From JAALLB01 sp017643495 (GTDB taxonomy: Bacteria > Pseudomonadota > Alphaproteobacteria > Rhizobiales > Rhizobiaceae): a DNA stretch of 64,000 nucleotides. Below the pieces are notes generated by a model. That model was not told the DNA's origin and did not search any database. It saw nothing but the letters and a program-made list of their open reading frames with translations. The DNA lies in NCBI GenBank assembly GCA_965216105.1, contig OZ244147.1, positions 124,001 through 188,000 of the forward strand. The letters are read 5' to 3'. The position numbers and the translations under genes are program-made. This document shows positions 1-8,291 of the stretch, piece after piece (within the stretch, counting starts at the first letter, position 1; every line of letters starts with the position of its first letter).

Positions 1-1157
1 CCCAGACCGCCACTGTCTCCGCGAGTCCTGTCCTTGACATAAGGTTCGCCAATTCTGGGAATCAACTCCTCACCGAAACCGCGTCCATCATCATTAATGG
101 TGACCTGAATATGGGCATCATCCCAGGAGGGAGTGAGAACCACCTTTTCCCGCGCATAGTCGACGGCGTTTTCAACCAGGTTACCCAGCCCGTACAGTAT
201 CGCAGGGTTGCGGACACAATCCGGCTCTCCGGCCCAGTCTGGCAGATTGATCTCCACTTTCACGCCAAAATTGCGGTGGGGAGCGGCAATATCCTCCATG
301 AATGCAGAGAACGGCATGACGCCGATATGCCGATCCCCTTCACTGGAAAGGGAGGTCAGTGTCTGAAGGATTTCCCTGCATCTTTCTGCCTGGCTTCTCA
401 GCAGTTGAGCGTCTTCAAAAAGGCTGGAATCCTCGTCAAACTCACGACTCATCTCCTTGGAAACAAGTGCAATCGTGGCAAGCGGCGTGCCAAGTTCATG
501 TGCAGCGGCCGCAGCCAATCCGTCAAGGCTCGAAAGGTGCTGCTCACGCTGCAAGACAAGTTCGGTTGCAGCAAGGGCATCAGCAAGCTTGCGCGATTCA
601 TCAGCAACCCGGAAAGCATAGGCGGATGTGAAGGTCAGGCTGGAAACAATGGCCAGCCACATGCCTGCAATATAGATTGTCGGCAATTGCAATATTACAT
701 CCGGGCGCCAGGGCAACGGAAAGTAGAAGAAGGCGAGGAGTGAAGCGCAAATGACTCCCAATGCACCAAGCCAGAACGTATCGTTTATGGACAGGGTTGT
801 TGCAGCAATGACCACCGGCACCAGCATCAGTATGGAAAACGGGTTTTGCAGCCCGCCGGTCAGGAAGAGCAGCATGGACAGTTGCAGAATGTCGTAACTC
901 AACAGAAGCGTCGACCAGGGCGCCGGCATTCGCTGGTTGGCCGGGTAACGAAAACCCAGCACAATATTCAACAGGACTGAAGTTCCTATCAACGCCAGAC
1001 AGAATTGCGGATTGAAATCAAAGCCAAGGTAAAGCCATACCACAAGGACAGCCACTGTCTGGCCAAGAATGGCCACCCACCGGATTTTCAGCAGCGTATC
1101 AAGTCTGAGGCTGTAGCCAGAAGCCGGTGGCTTTATTTCATTGACATAACTTGCCAA
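1..1157 (-). CDS. regB: Redox-sensing histidine kinase RegB/PrrB/ActS family (partial, 3' end missing)
   Basis: The gene runs off the left edge of the window; 385 residues are present. The N-terminal third reads as several membrane segments. GGLQNPF at residues 101-107 matches the GGxxNPF quinone-binding motif of RegB. The H-box AAAHELGTPLATI carries the phospho-accepting His at about 220, and Cys about 260 in the context ERCRE sits where RegB has its redox-active cysteine. An N-box (NLVENAVDYA) and a G-box (DDGRGF) follow. In this family the kinase senses the quinone pool and phosphorylates RegA/PrrA/ActR to control respiration and carbon or nitrogen fixation genes; the partner is not in view. 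I chose a TTG start because the frame has a stop at 1173-1175 and GGAAGG lies 7 bases upstream of that TTG. The frame continues, past that single stop, from the preceding acuI-like gene. Confidence 0.86.
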   Translation of the reverse strand, partial: MASYVNEIKPPASGYSLRLDTLLKIRWVAILGQTVAVLVVWLYLGFDFNPQFCLALIGTSVLLNIVLGFRYPANQRMPAPWSTLLLSYDILQLSMLLFLTGGLQNPFSILMLVPVVIAATTLSINDTFWLGALGVICASLLAFFYFPLPWRPDVILQLPTIYIAGMWLAIVSSLTFTSAYAFRVADESRKLADALAATELVLQREQHLSSLDGLAAAAAHELGTPLATIALVSKEMSREFDEDSSLFEDAQLLRSQAERCREILQTLTSLSSEGDRHIGVMPFSAFMEDIAAPHRNFGVKVEINLPDWAGEPDCVRNPAILYGLGNLVENAVDYAREKVVLTPSWDDAHIQVTINDDGRGFGEELIPRIGEPYVKDRTRGDSGGL

Positions 1158-1172
1158 GCGCTTGCCTTCCGG

Positions 1173-2168
1173 TCAGGCCTTCATGTCAACAATGACACGA
1201 CCCCTGACCTTGCCATCAACGATATCGGTTGCTGTCCGGATGATGTCATCAAAACCTATTTCCGTGGTCAGGGCTTCGAGCTTCGATACATCCAGGTCCC
1301 TTGCAAGCCTTTGCCATGCTTCTTCGCGCAGGGCCTTGGGTGCCATTACAGAATCAATCCCCGCCAGTGTGACATTTCTTAGAATAAACGGCATGACGGT
1401 AGCGGGGAGATCAAAGCCCTGGGCAAGGCCACAGGCAGCTACCGTGCCACCGTATTTTGTCTGGGCAAGCAGGTTTGCTAGGGTATGGGAACCCACTGCA
1501 TCAACTGCCCCCGCCCAACGCTCCTTGCCCAAAGGGCGACCCGGCTCTGACAGTTCGTTACGGTCAATGATTTCCGAAGCACCCAGCTCCTTCAAAAATC
1601 CGGCCTCCGATGCCCGGCCAGTGGATGCGATCACATCGAAGCCCAGTTTTGAAAGAATCGATATTGCCACTGTGCCTACGCCGCCATTGGCGCCAGTTAC
1701 AATGATGGGACCGGAATCGGGTGTCAGTCCGTTTCGCTCCAGAGCCATGACACACAACATCGCTGTATAACCGGCCGTGCCGATACCCATGGCCTGCTTG
1801 GCAGTAAACCCCTCAGGAAGTGAGATCAGCCAATCGGAGTTAAGCCGAGCCCGCCCTGCATAGGCCCCCCAATGGGTTTCTCCCACGCCAAAGCCGTTCA
1901 GCAGAACCTTGTCACCTGCCTTGAAAGCACCAGACGAACATTCGATTACAGTACCGGCGAGGTCCACACCCGGTACCATGGGCCAGTGCCGCACAATAGG
2001 ACTTTTGCCTGTTATGGCCAAACCGTCCTTGTAGTTGACTGTTGTTGCTTCAACCTCAATGAGGACGTCGCCCTCCATCAGATCGTCAGTAACCAGTTCC
2101 ACAATTTCGACGGACTGGTTCTTTTCCTCGTCCCGGGATACCTGAATGGCCTTGAATGTTTCACCCAT
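1173..2168 (-). CDS. acuI: Acrylyl-CoA reductase AcuI / YhdH-type NADPH oxidoreductase
   Basis: Medium-chain dehydrogenase/reductase of 331 residues, close to the length of E. coli YhdH. It has a GroES-like N-terminal part (VPGVDLAGTV) and a Rossmann part with the nucleotide loop VTGANGGVGTVAIS. It lacks zinc-site cysteines, as expected of the quinone-oxidoreductase branch. AcuI enzymes reduce acrylyl-CoA to propionyl-CoA in DMSP and 3-hydroxypropionate metabolism; the family name is firm, the substrate is inferred. An upstream in-frame start at 2303 is possible, but that extension overlaps lspA and does not look like the family, so the ATG at 2168 (MGETFKAIQ) is preferred. This start overlaps the end of lspA by 8 bases, suggesting translational coupling. 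Confidence 0.82.
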   Translation of the reverse strand: MGETFKAIQVSRDEEKNQSVEIVELVTDDLMEGDVLIEVEATTVNYKDGLAITGKSPIVRHWPMVPGVDLAGTVIECSSGAFKAGDKVLLNGFGVGETHWGAYAGRARLNSDWLISLPEGFTAKQAMGIGTAGYTAMLCVMALERNGLTPDSGPIIVTGANGGVGTVAISILSKLGFDVIASTGRASEAGFLKELGASEIIDRNELSEPGRPLGKERWAGAVDAVGSHTLANLLAQTKYGGTVAACGLAQGFDLPATVMPFILRNVTLAGIDSVMAPKALREEAWQRLARDLDVSKLEALTTEIGFDDIIRTATDIVDGKVRGRVIVDMKA

Positions 2169-2682
2169 GATGGTTTTCCTTCCTGTCCTTGTTCGTGTCC
2201 ACATCCGGCTCTCCATCGTCTGAGCGCCAGCGCAAGAATTCATCCAGAATGATTGCCGCAGCACCGATCGTGATGAATGTGTCGGCAATATTGAAAATCG
2301 CAAACGACCAAGTGTCGGTATGAAGCAGGATCATATCAACCACCTTGCCAAGGCGGATCCGGTCAACAAGATTGCCGAGAGCACCGCCGATGACCAAAGC
2401 ATAGCCCACAGCTGAAATCCAGCGGCCGGATTCAAGCCCGTGCCACAACCACAGGACAAAGGCGATGATTGCAATCGTCAACAGGTTCAGTGGCCAGCCG
2501 TTCAACCCGGAAAGCATGGAAAAGGCTACGCCCGGATTATAGGTCCGGTACAGTGAAAACATCGGGAAAACAGGCACTGCTTCTTGAAGCGGCAGCATCG
2601 TTTCAACGAGATATTTCAGATACTGGTCCGTCGCGAGAAGCGCCAGAACCAGCAGCAGCCATGCGAATCTGGTTGTTTTCAT
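2161..2682 (-). CDS. lspA: Lipoprotein signal peptidase (signal peptidase II)
   Basis: Membrane aspartyl protease of 173 residues that removes signal peptides from prolipoproteins after diacylglyceryl transfer. Four hydrophobic segments are visible. The conserved blocks TYNPGVAFS (48-56), GALGNLVDR (100-108), VVDMIL (Asp 116) and FNIADT (Asp 134) are all present; the last two hold the catalytic aspartates. The C-terminal tail is polar and Asp/Lys-rich. It overlaps the upstream TrmH-family gene by 4 bases (ATGA) and the downstream acuI start by 8 bases, so it is the middle of a tight minus-strand operon. Confidence 0.95.
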   Translation of the reverse strand: MKTTRFAWLLLVLALLATDQYLKYLVETMLPLQEAVPVFPMFSLYRTYNPGVAFSMLSGLNGWPLNLLTIAIIAFVLWLWHGLESGRWISAVGYALVIGGALGNLVDRIRLGKVVDMILLHTDTWSFAIFNIADTFITIGAAAIILDEFLRWRSDDGEPDVDTNKDRKENHHG

Positions 2683-3530
2683 TTTTCATTCCCTGGTGGG
2701 GGCAGGCGCTTTCCCATGTGGAAAAGCATGACACCGGTAGCAATGGCCAGATTCAGCGAATCTGCTGCTCCGTTCATCGGAATATAGGCGAGACGGTCAC
2801 AACATTCTGCCAGCGACGGAGGCAAACCCTGCTGCTCATTACCCATCAGCAACAAAACCGGGGAAGAGTCATAATCAATTGACCGGAAATCGGCTGCTCC
2901 TTCCAGATGAGTGCCGACCACGATTCCGGGCCAACGCTTGCGCCAGTCCAGAAATTGGCTCTCCGTCAGTTTGACCAATGGCACATTGAAGATGGACCCC
3001 ATGCTTGCGCGGGTCGCTTCCAGTGAATACGGATCGGTTGTATCTCCTACCAGAATGATCCCGTCAGCTCCGGCCGAATCTGCGGTGCGGATGATGGTTC
3101 CAAGGTTTCCGGGATCGCGTATCCGGTCCAGTACAACCCAGGTGCTGGCAGGGTCACCGATACCGGTCGGGGCCGGATGCCATTGCTGTCGCATCACGCC
3201 GACAACCATTTGCGGATTTTCCCGCCGGGTCATGGATGCCAGTACCTTTTCGTTGACTTCGAGAATGTCGGCCCCGCTGACGCGCGCACGGGCAGCCAGT
3301 TCCCGTGCCTGATCACCAGCCCTTGAACCGGGCGCATACACCAGGGTCTCGATCTTCCAGCCATTATCAAATGCGTCCCGAACAAGTTTCATGCCTTCAA
3401 CCATGAATGTATTGTCGTTATCGCGGTTCTTTTTCTGGGCAAGGGAGCGAATTCCCTTGATCCTGGCGTTTGAAACTGCGGTGATCTCATAAATCCGGCC
3501 AGGCCGGATGTGCTTCTTTTCTTCTGTCAT
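2679..3530 (-). CDS. TrmH-family (SpoU) RNA 2'-O-ribose methyltransferase
   Basis: 283 residues from the ATG at 3530; this start overlaps the upstream methyltransferase stop by 4 bases (ATGA), which favours it over the in-frame extension to 3623. An N-terminal SpoU substrate-binding-like domain precedes a SPOUT knot domain with the three family motifs: motif 1 LDRIRDPGNLGTIIRTA, motif 2 LLMGNEQQGLP, motif 3 IPMNGAADSLNLAIATG. These bind S-adenosylmethionine and the RNA ribose. The target (rRNA or tRNA nucleotide) cannot be told from sequence; annotation as an RlmB-like 23S rRNA enzyme would be a guess. Confidence 0.88.
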   Translation of the reverse strand: MTEEKKHIRPGRIYEITAVSNARIKGIRSLAQKKNRDNDNTFMVEGMKLVRDAFDNGWKIETLVYAPGSRAGDQARELAARARVSGADILEVNEKVLASMTRRENPQMVVGVMRQQWHPAPTGIGDPASTWVVLDRIRDPGNLGTIIRTADSAGADGIILVGDTTDPYSLEATRASMGSIFNVPLVKLTESQFLDWRKRWPGIVVGTHLEGAADFRSIDYDSSPVLLLMGNEQQGLPPSLAECCDRLAYIPMNGAADSLNLAIATGVMLFHMGKRLPPPGNEK

Positions 3531-4606
3531 GCGCACCACCGGCTGAAAAGCGATGTTGAAAGGTGGCGGTGACCGTTCTCGGTTTTCAGGACAAGCTCGC
3601 CCGATTCCAGTACACCACCACAATCACCGAATTTTTCCTGCATGATCTCGTGCATGGAGTAAAAGGACGCCCGGATTGCGTAGGCGGTCAGGATGACAAA
3701 CGATGACCGGCCATCTGTCAGGTCCCGTATCACGTCCAGCATGCGGGGCAAATCTTCAAAAAGCTGCCAGACTTCTCCCTTGGGGCCACGACCATAATGC
3801 GGCGGATCAAGCAGGATACCGTCATACCGGTTTCCCCGCCGTGCTTCGCGCTCGCAAAAACGCATTGCATCCTCGCATATCCAGCGAACCGGACGGTCTT
3901 CCAGGCCGGCAAGTTCCTGATTTTCCCTTGCCCAGCCGATTGCCTTTTTCGAGGCATCAACATGAGTGACGCGAGCGCCTGCCCTTGCAGCAACCAGCGA
4001 TGCAAGTCCGGTATATCCGAACAGGTTCAGCAGCTCAAAGCCGGAGCCCGCTTTCACCCGGTCTCCAATCCGCTCCTCCATAAACCGCCAGTGGGCTGCC
4101 TGTTCGGGAAAAACGCCGACATGGCGAAAGGATGTAAACCGCCCCAAATAACGAAGGTTGTCCCAGGACATGGGCCAGGTTTCAGATTTTTCACCATGCG
4201 GGAAGGCCCAGCGACCTGCGCCTTCCTCGTTTGTGTCTCCGGTGAATACCGCGTCCGCCCTTTTCCATTCTTCCGGATCAAGGGACGGTTGCCATATAGC
4301 CTGTGCTTCAGGGCGAATGATGCGGAGATTGCCGTATCGCTCCAACTTCAGTCCGTTGCCGCTGTCCATGAGGCTGTGGGCATCATCGGGAGTATTTTCC
4401 AGAACAAGCGGACAATGGCCCGGCAGGCGTTGCCTTGATACGTGTTTGGCCCGGTATTCCGCGCGCGGCTGTTCTGAAGGCTTGGAGAACTGCCGGCTTC
4501 TCTTGCCCTGTTTTCTGGATTGCTTTGCAGATGCGTTAGCAGGAGAAGATACCGGCTTTTCCTTCTCACTGCTCTTTTTGCCTGATTGTTGACGGCGTTT
4601 CGACAA
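3527..4606 (-). CDS. Class I SAM-dependent methyltransferase, RlmI-like (COG1092 type)
   Basis: 359 residues. The first 60 or so are basic and low-complexity (Lys/Arg/Ser/Gln-rich), a likely RNA-contacting tail. The core has motif I LNLFGYTGLASLVAA, an acidic residue after strand 2 (VTHVDASKKAI), and the catalytic-type loop LLDPPHYGRGP. These match the RlmI/RlmK group that makes m5C in 23S rRNA, although that group normally begins with a PUA domain that I do not see here. Target therefore unassigned. It is the first gene of the minus-strand operon with the TrmH enzyme, lspA and acuI, joined by a 4-base overlap. Confidence 0.8.
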   Translation of the reverse strand: MSKRRQQSGKKSSEKEKPVSSPANASAKQSRKQGKRSRQFSKPSEQPRAEYRAKHVSRQRLPGHCPLVLENTPDDAHSLMDSGNGLKLERYGNLRIIRPEAQAIWQPSLDPEEWKRADAVFTGDTNEEGAGRWAFPHGEKSETWPMSWDNLRYLGRFTSFRHVGVFPEQAAHWRFMEERIGDRVKAGSGFELLNLFGYTGLASLVAARAGARVTHVDASKKAIGWARENQELAGLEDRPVRWICEDAMRFCEREARRGNRYDGILLDPPHYGRGPKGEVWQLFEDLPRMLDVIRDLTDGRSSFVILTAYAIRASFYSMHEIMQEKFGDCGGVLESGELVLKTENGHRHLSTSLFSRWCA

Positions 4607-4751
4607 GTGACTTTCCAGTTCCCAAATGCGGATGCGCCTCTTGTGCCGAGACCAGCCATGTGCAAAATCGTGACCTGCAGATAGCAGAACCGGTCACGCA
4701 ACAAAAGCCTTGACCAAAACCGAACTACAACCCAACCCGGAGCAGCATATC

Positions 4752-4853
4752 ATGGCACAAGCACAAAAGCCCCGCGACAATGTCTGGTCTGTGTTCTGGT
4801 GGGGTCTGTTGGTCTGTCTGTTGCTGGCCTTTGTTGCCTATCTGTTTGGCTGA
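4752..4853 (+). CDS. Putative 33-residue single-pass membrane microprotein
   Basis: Short ORF, too small for most gene finders. An ATG at 4752 is preceded at normal distance by a GGAG ribosome-binding sequence (about 4738-4741). The predicted peptide has a short polar N-terminus (MAQAQKPRDN) followed by one hydrophobic span rich in Trp, Leu and Val (about residues 11-32), ending YLFG. It lies in the gap between two minus-strand genes and is divergent from the RlmI-like gene. I do not recognise the family. Its support is the ribosome-binding site and the tidy membrane segment; chance is not excluded. Confidence 0.45.
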   Translation: MAQAQKPRDNVWSVFWWGLLVCLLLAFVAYLFG

Positions 4854-4865
4854 CCTGTTACGACC

Positions 4866-5609
4866 TCATGCGGCGATTGCATGCAGCCTTGCACCATTGA
4901 CCCTTAGCCAGGTTTTCTGGACATCCGTATCAGGACAAAGCTCGCGGGTGATTTTCCAGAAATTTTCTGAATGGTTCATCTCCCGCAGATGGGCAACCTC
5001 ATGCGCTGCCAGATAATTCAGCACTTCCGGAGGCGCCATGATGACGCGCCATGAAAAAGAAAGCGTGCGCGTCGAAGAGCAGGATCCCCAACGACTGGTT
5101 GTATCCGTTATCCGCAACTGCCTTGGCCTCACTCCAAGCCGTTTTGCATGTAGGTTGACCGCATGATCCAGCTCCCGTCGCGCTTCGCGTTTCAGAAAGG
5201 CAACAAGCTTCCTTGATATGCTTTCAGCATGCCCCGGAACCTCAATACACGGCTCCCCATCATGTGTTGTAACCCTGACGGTTCCGCGCACCCGGTGACT
5301 GAGAACAATCCGGTGCTCGATACCACGGAAAGGAATGACAGAACCTTCAGCCAGCAATACGCGTTCAGGCAAGCGGGCGATCCGGACTGCAAGCCAGTCC
5401 CTGTTCTTGTCGACAAACTTCTCTATTGCAGTGTCACTGACATGGCCGGGAACTGTAACCTTTGCCACATCGCCGGATGCAGACAGGCGAAGTGTCATCC
5501 GCTTGGCCCGGTCATTTTCCCTGACTTCCACAGGCAGAAGCCTGCCATCAATATCGAGATCGAAATTCCGGTTGCGTTTTTGCAATTGCCTGAAAAATGA
5601 CATGCTCAT
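4866..5609 (-). CDS. DUF45 / YgjP-type (WLM-like) zinc metallopeptidase
   Basis: 247 residues. The C-terminal third has the zinc-metalloprotease motif HEVAH at 203-207 (LAAHEVAHLREMNHSENFW), with the downstream His/Glu expected for the third ligand region, and the family block SRWGSCSS (172-179). The N-terminal part is the all-beta region typical of the M48-like YgjP/DUF45 family. Physiological substrate is unknown; homologs are found beside restriction systems or DNA-protein crosslink repair genes in some bacteria, but no such neighbour is here. ATG at 5609 or 5603 are both possible. Confidence 0.85.
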   Translation of the reverse strand: MSMSFFRQLQKRNRNFDLDIDGRLLPVEVRENDRAKRMTLRLSASGDVAKVTVPGHVSDTAIEKFVDKNRDWLAVRIARLPERVLLAEGSVIPFRGIEHRIVLSHRVRGTVRVTTHDGEPCIEVPGHAESISRKLVAFLKREARRELDHAVNLHAKRLGVRPRQLRITDTTSRWGSCSSTRTLSFSWRVIMAPPEVLNYLAAHEVAHLREMNHSENFWKITRELCPDTDVQKTWLRVNGARLHAIAA

Positions 5610-5642
5610 TGAAACTCTTTAAATGATTCCTGCCCAAACGAA

Positions 5643-5666
5643 AACGGGAGCCTTGCAGCTCCCGTT
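5643..5666 (-). terminator. Rho-independent terminator after the DUF2852 gene
   Basis: Perfect 9-bp stem (aacgggagc at 5643-5651 with gctcccgtt at 5658-5666) and a 6-base loop. Read on the minus strand it is followed by a T-rich tract. It lies just downstream of the DUF2852 gene, so it should end that transcript before the DUF45 gene. Confidence 0.75.
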
Positions 5667-5687
5667 CGTTTGACTGTTTCGTAAAGG

Positions 5688-6134
5688 TCAGTCCTTGGAC
5701 AGATCCCCACCGGACTTGCGACCCCGGGGCGGTTTTGATCGACGCTCTTTCATGAATGCATCGAACTCCTCGGCATCACGGGCCTTTCTCAGGTCACGCT
5801 GGTAATCATCAAATTCCTTGCGTGTCTCATCCAGCTTCCGGCGTTCTTCTTCCAGGCGCGCAAGCTCTGCTTCGCGCCAGTCATCAAAGGCAACATTGCC
5901 GGAACGGGCGGTTTCGGAGCGTCCGCGAGTGGCATTTGAAAATCCGTCAAATACACGATCAGTTGCCCGGTTTACATCGGTTTTGAAGTCTTCCAGACGA
6001 TCGCCCCAGAGAATATAGGCAAGCATGGCCAAGCCGAGCGGCCAGAATACCATGAAGCCAAGAACCATCAGGGCAATTGTTGCCGGTGTCCATGCCGGGC
6101 GGATCAGCGGCGCGCGTGTAGCACTGTTTGTCAT
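5688..6134 (-). CDS. DUF2852 family membrane protein
   Basis: 148 residues from the ATG at 6134, which has GAGGG 7 bases upstream; an in-frame extension to 6200 is less likely. One or two hydrophobic segments occupy about residues 15-45 (ATIALMVLGFMVFWPLGLAML). They are followed by a long charged, probably coiled-coil region (LARLEEERRKLDETRKEF) and a basic tail. This layout matches DUF2852, a family seen widely in rhizobia whose role is unknown. It is a single-gene unit with its own terminator at 5643-5666. Confidence 0.8.
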   Translation of the reverse strand: MTNSATRAPLIRPAWTPATIALMVLGFMVFWPLGLAMLAYILWGDRLEDFKTDVNRATDRVFDGFSNATRGRSETARSGNVAFDDWREAELARLEEERRKLDETRKEFDDYQRDLRKARDAEEFDAFMKERRSKPPRGRKSGGDLSKD

Positions 6135-6259
6135 CAACACATCCCTCGTAAAAATGCGGGGCCAAAGGCCCGGTACAGGCAGTTCGTCAGCCTGTTTCAT
6201 GTACTTTCATATGGGTATCGACAGCCAGGTTTGCAAGAAACCGGAAGCAGGAAACAGGC

Positions 6260-6973
6260 TCAGCCGACCGCTGAAATCTCTTCCGCAATGTCCAGCGCAA
6301 CACGCCTTGGGTCATCAGCCGCAGTGATCGGTCGGCCAATTACGAGATGGCTTGCCCCGGCTGAAATTGCATCTCCCGGAGTCATGATGCGCTTCTGGTC
6401 GCCAGCATCGCTTCCAGCAGGACGGATGCCAGGCGTGACGACCGTCATCTCCGGTCCCACAATCTCGCGGATGGCCGGAGCTTCGAGTGCAGAGGCAACA
6501 ATGCCTCCCATACCGGCTTCACTGGCATCGGCCGCCCTTTTGAGAACAAGCTCCCGGGCGCTGTCCACATATCCGGCCGCCTTCAAGTCGGCGTCATCCA
6601 TTGAGGTTAGTACAGTGACGCCCAGCAGACAAAGGTTGCTTCCCCTTGCCGCCTCAACAGCCGCTCTCATCGCCTTGGGATAGGCGTGGATCGTTGTCAT
6701 TGCCACACCCATTTTCGCTATGTTCTCGACGCCACGCGCTACCGTGTTGTCAATATCAAGCAATTTCATGTCGAGGAAAACCTTCTTGCCCCGGTCATGC
6801 AACTCACGAATAAATCCAAGGCCGTTTGCAAATGCAAGCTGGTGCCCAACCTTGTAGAAGGTGACGCTGTCGCCCAGTTTCTCGACCATCGCTTCGGCCT
6901 CCATCACTGTCGGCATGTCAAGCGGTACGATCAGCCTGTCTTTCGGAGTGAGGTCGGCGGAAGCAACAGTCAT
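6260..6973 (-). CDS. pyrF: Orotidine 5'-phosphate decarboxylase
   Basis: Last step of de novo UMP synthesis: decarboxylates OMP. 237 residues from the ATG at 6973, whose first base is shared with the stop of the preceding FMN reductase gene. The active-site Lys/Asp cluster is seen in VFLDMKLLDIDNTV (Asp, Lys, Asp in the family spacing DxKxxD). TPGIRP and VIGRPIT phosphate-binding blocks lie near the C-terminus. The usual FHDIPNT wording is altered to LLDIDNT, but the catalytic residues are kept. Confidence 0.95.
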   Translation of the reverse strand: MTVASADLTPKDRLIVPLDMPTVMEAEAMVEKLGDSVTFYKVGHQLAFANGLGFIRELHDRGKKVFLDMKLLDIDNTVARGVENIAKMGVAMTTIHAYPKAMRAAVEAARGSNLCLLGVTVLTSMDDADLKAAGYVDSARELVLKRAADASEAGMGGIVASALEAPAIREIVGPEMTVVTPGIRPAGSDAGDQKRIMTPGDAISAGASHLVIGRPITAADDPRRVALDIAEEISAVG

Positions 6974-7557
6974 CAGATGGCTTTCATGTAGGAGGTTTTT
7001 TCGATCAGAGCCTTGCACGCGTCAGAAAACAGTCCTGCCGTGCGTTCATTTTCAAGGCGTTCATCTTCATCAAATGCCGATGCAGCGCCTCCCACGGCTA
7101 CCTGCTCACTCAGGACCAGAACGCCCAGCCGGACCAGAATATCCCGAAGATGATAGAGCATGGTCATACCACCCATCGCACCAGGCGAAGCGGCTGCAAT
7201 CACAGCCACCTTGCCACGGTAAGGAATAATGTCACGCTCCCCGTCACTGGATACACGCGAAATCCAGTCAATTGTGTTTTTCAACAAGGGTGACAGGGAA
7301 CCGTTATATTCCGGCCCAACGATGAAAAAGCCGTCATGGGCATCAAAGAGTTTTGCAAGCCTGATGGCATTTTCAGGAACACCCTCCGACACTTCAAGGT
7401 CAGCATTGTAGATTGGCAGCGGGTAATCCTCGAGGGATATGCGTGTTACCTCACAATCACCAAGCGAGAGTTCGCGCATTGCAGCCCCTGCGAGCCTGGT
7501 ATTGAAGGAGCCGGAACGGATTGACCCTGCGAGAACAAGTATTTTCGGTTGGCGCAT
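6973..7557 (-). CDS. NADPH-dependent FMN reductase family protein (ChrR/YieF-like)
   Basis: 194-residue flavodoxin-like fold. GSIRSGSFN near the N-terminus is the FMN phosphate loop, and PEYNGSLSPLLKNTIDW is the second family signature around the isoalloxazine ring. Members reduce quinones, chromate or FMN using NAD(P)H. The precise substrate cannot be read from sequence. It shares one base with pyrF and is probably co-transcribed, though no metabolic link to pyrimidine synthesis is obvious. Confidence 0.88.
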   Translation of the reverse strand: MRQPKILVLAGSIRSGSFNTRLAGAAMRELSLGDCEVTRISLEDYPLPIYNADLEVSEGVPENAIRLAKLFDAHDGFFIVGPEYNGSLSPLLKNTIDWISRVSSDGERDIIPYRGKVAVIAAASPGAMGGMTMLYHLRDILVRLGVLVLSEQVAVGGAASAFDEDERLENERTAGLFSDACKALIEKTSYMKAI

Positions 7558-7598
7558 TTGTAAACTCCAGCCCGACCGAACAGGCTTTAGTATGGAAA

Positions 7599-8210
7599 TT
7601 ACTGAACATCCCGGCGGTAAACCCAGATACCTGCAGGCGGAAAGTTCCGGTAGATACGCCCTGATTTTTCAACCGTGAATTTACCGGGAACGGCTTCAAC
7701 GGGTGGTTTGGGGCCATAGGATATCTGGATGAATGGTCCGTTTGGCATGATCATTTCAAGGCACTGGTCAATCATGCTGATCCTGCGCAGCATTGATACA
7801 TTCAGCAAGGGGACAGCGCCAATTACGCCTGCATATGTGTCAAACTCAACGTGCTTCAAGGTCTCTGCAAGATTGAATGCATCACCATTTACAAAATTCA
7901 CGCCCGGAAACTGCTCAACAAGATGGTTGTAGAATGCCGGGCTGTATTCAACGCTGACCAGTTTTTCGGAAGGCAGGCCCCGATTCAGAATTTGCTTGGT
8001 GATCACACCTGTTCCAGGCCCGAGTTCAAGAACGGGAAGGCCTGTTTCAATCGGTAGCAGGCCCGCCATGTGGCGGGCAGTAACCTCACTTGTCGGCTTT
8101 ACCGCGCCCACGGCAGCAGGGTTTTTTATCCAGCCACGGATGAACCTGTAGTCCTCTTTCAGCTGCTGGACGAAATTGCTGCTGTTAAAATCCCGGGAAA
8201 TCATCTTCAT
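7599..8210 (-). CDS. pmtA: PmtA-type phospholipid N-methyltransferase (phosphatidylethanolamine to phosphatidylcholine)
   Basis: 203 residues. Motif I VLELGPGTGVITKQIL (about 61-76) is the SAM-binding loop. The N-terminal region (DYRFIRGWIKNPAAVGAVKPTS in outline) and the acidic LVSVEYSPAF block match the rhizobial (Sinorhizobium-type) PmtA group, which methylates phosphatidylethanolamine at the inner membrane to form phosphatidylcholine. rRNA adenine dimethylases share the fold, but their NPPY motif is absent here. It lies just downstream of dnaJ on the same strand with an 81-bp gap. Confidence 0.75.
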   Translation of the reverse strand: MKMISRDFNSSNFVQQLKEDYRFIRGWIKNPAAVGAVKPTSEVTARHMAGLLPIETGLPVLELGPGTGVITKQILNRGLPSEKLVSVEYSPAFYNHLVEQFPGVNFVNGDAFNLAETLKHVEFDTYAGVIGAVPLLNVSMLRRISMIDQCLEMIMPNGPFIQISYGPKPPVEAVPGKFTVEKSGRIYRNFPPAGIWVYRRDVQ

Positions 8211-8291
8211 TATCTCGTTATTGAATGAATAAAAGGCTGAAACAGTGATGATTGCATGGCTACCAACCGTGTATCCACCAGTAAATATCCA

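Noticed and set aside
111..743. Plus-strand open frame at the left edge
   Set aside because: It is antisense to the RegB-type kinase, whose H-box, N-box and quinone motif are unambiguous.
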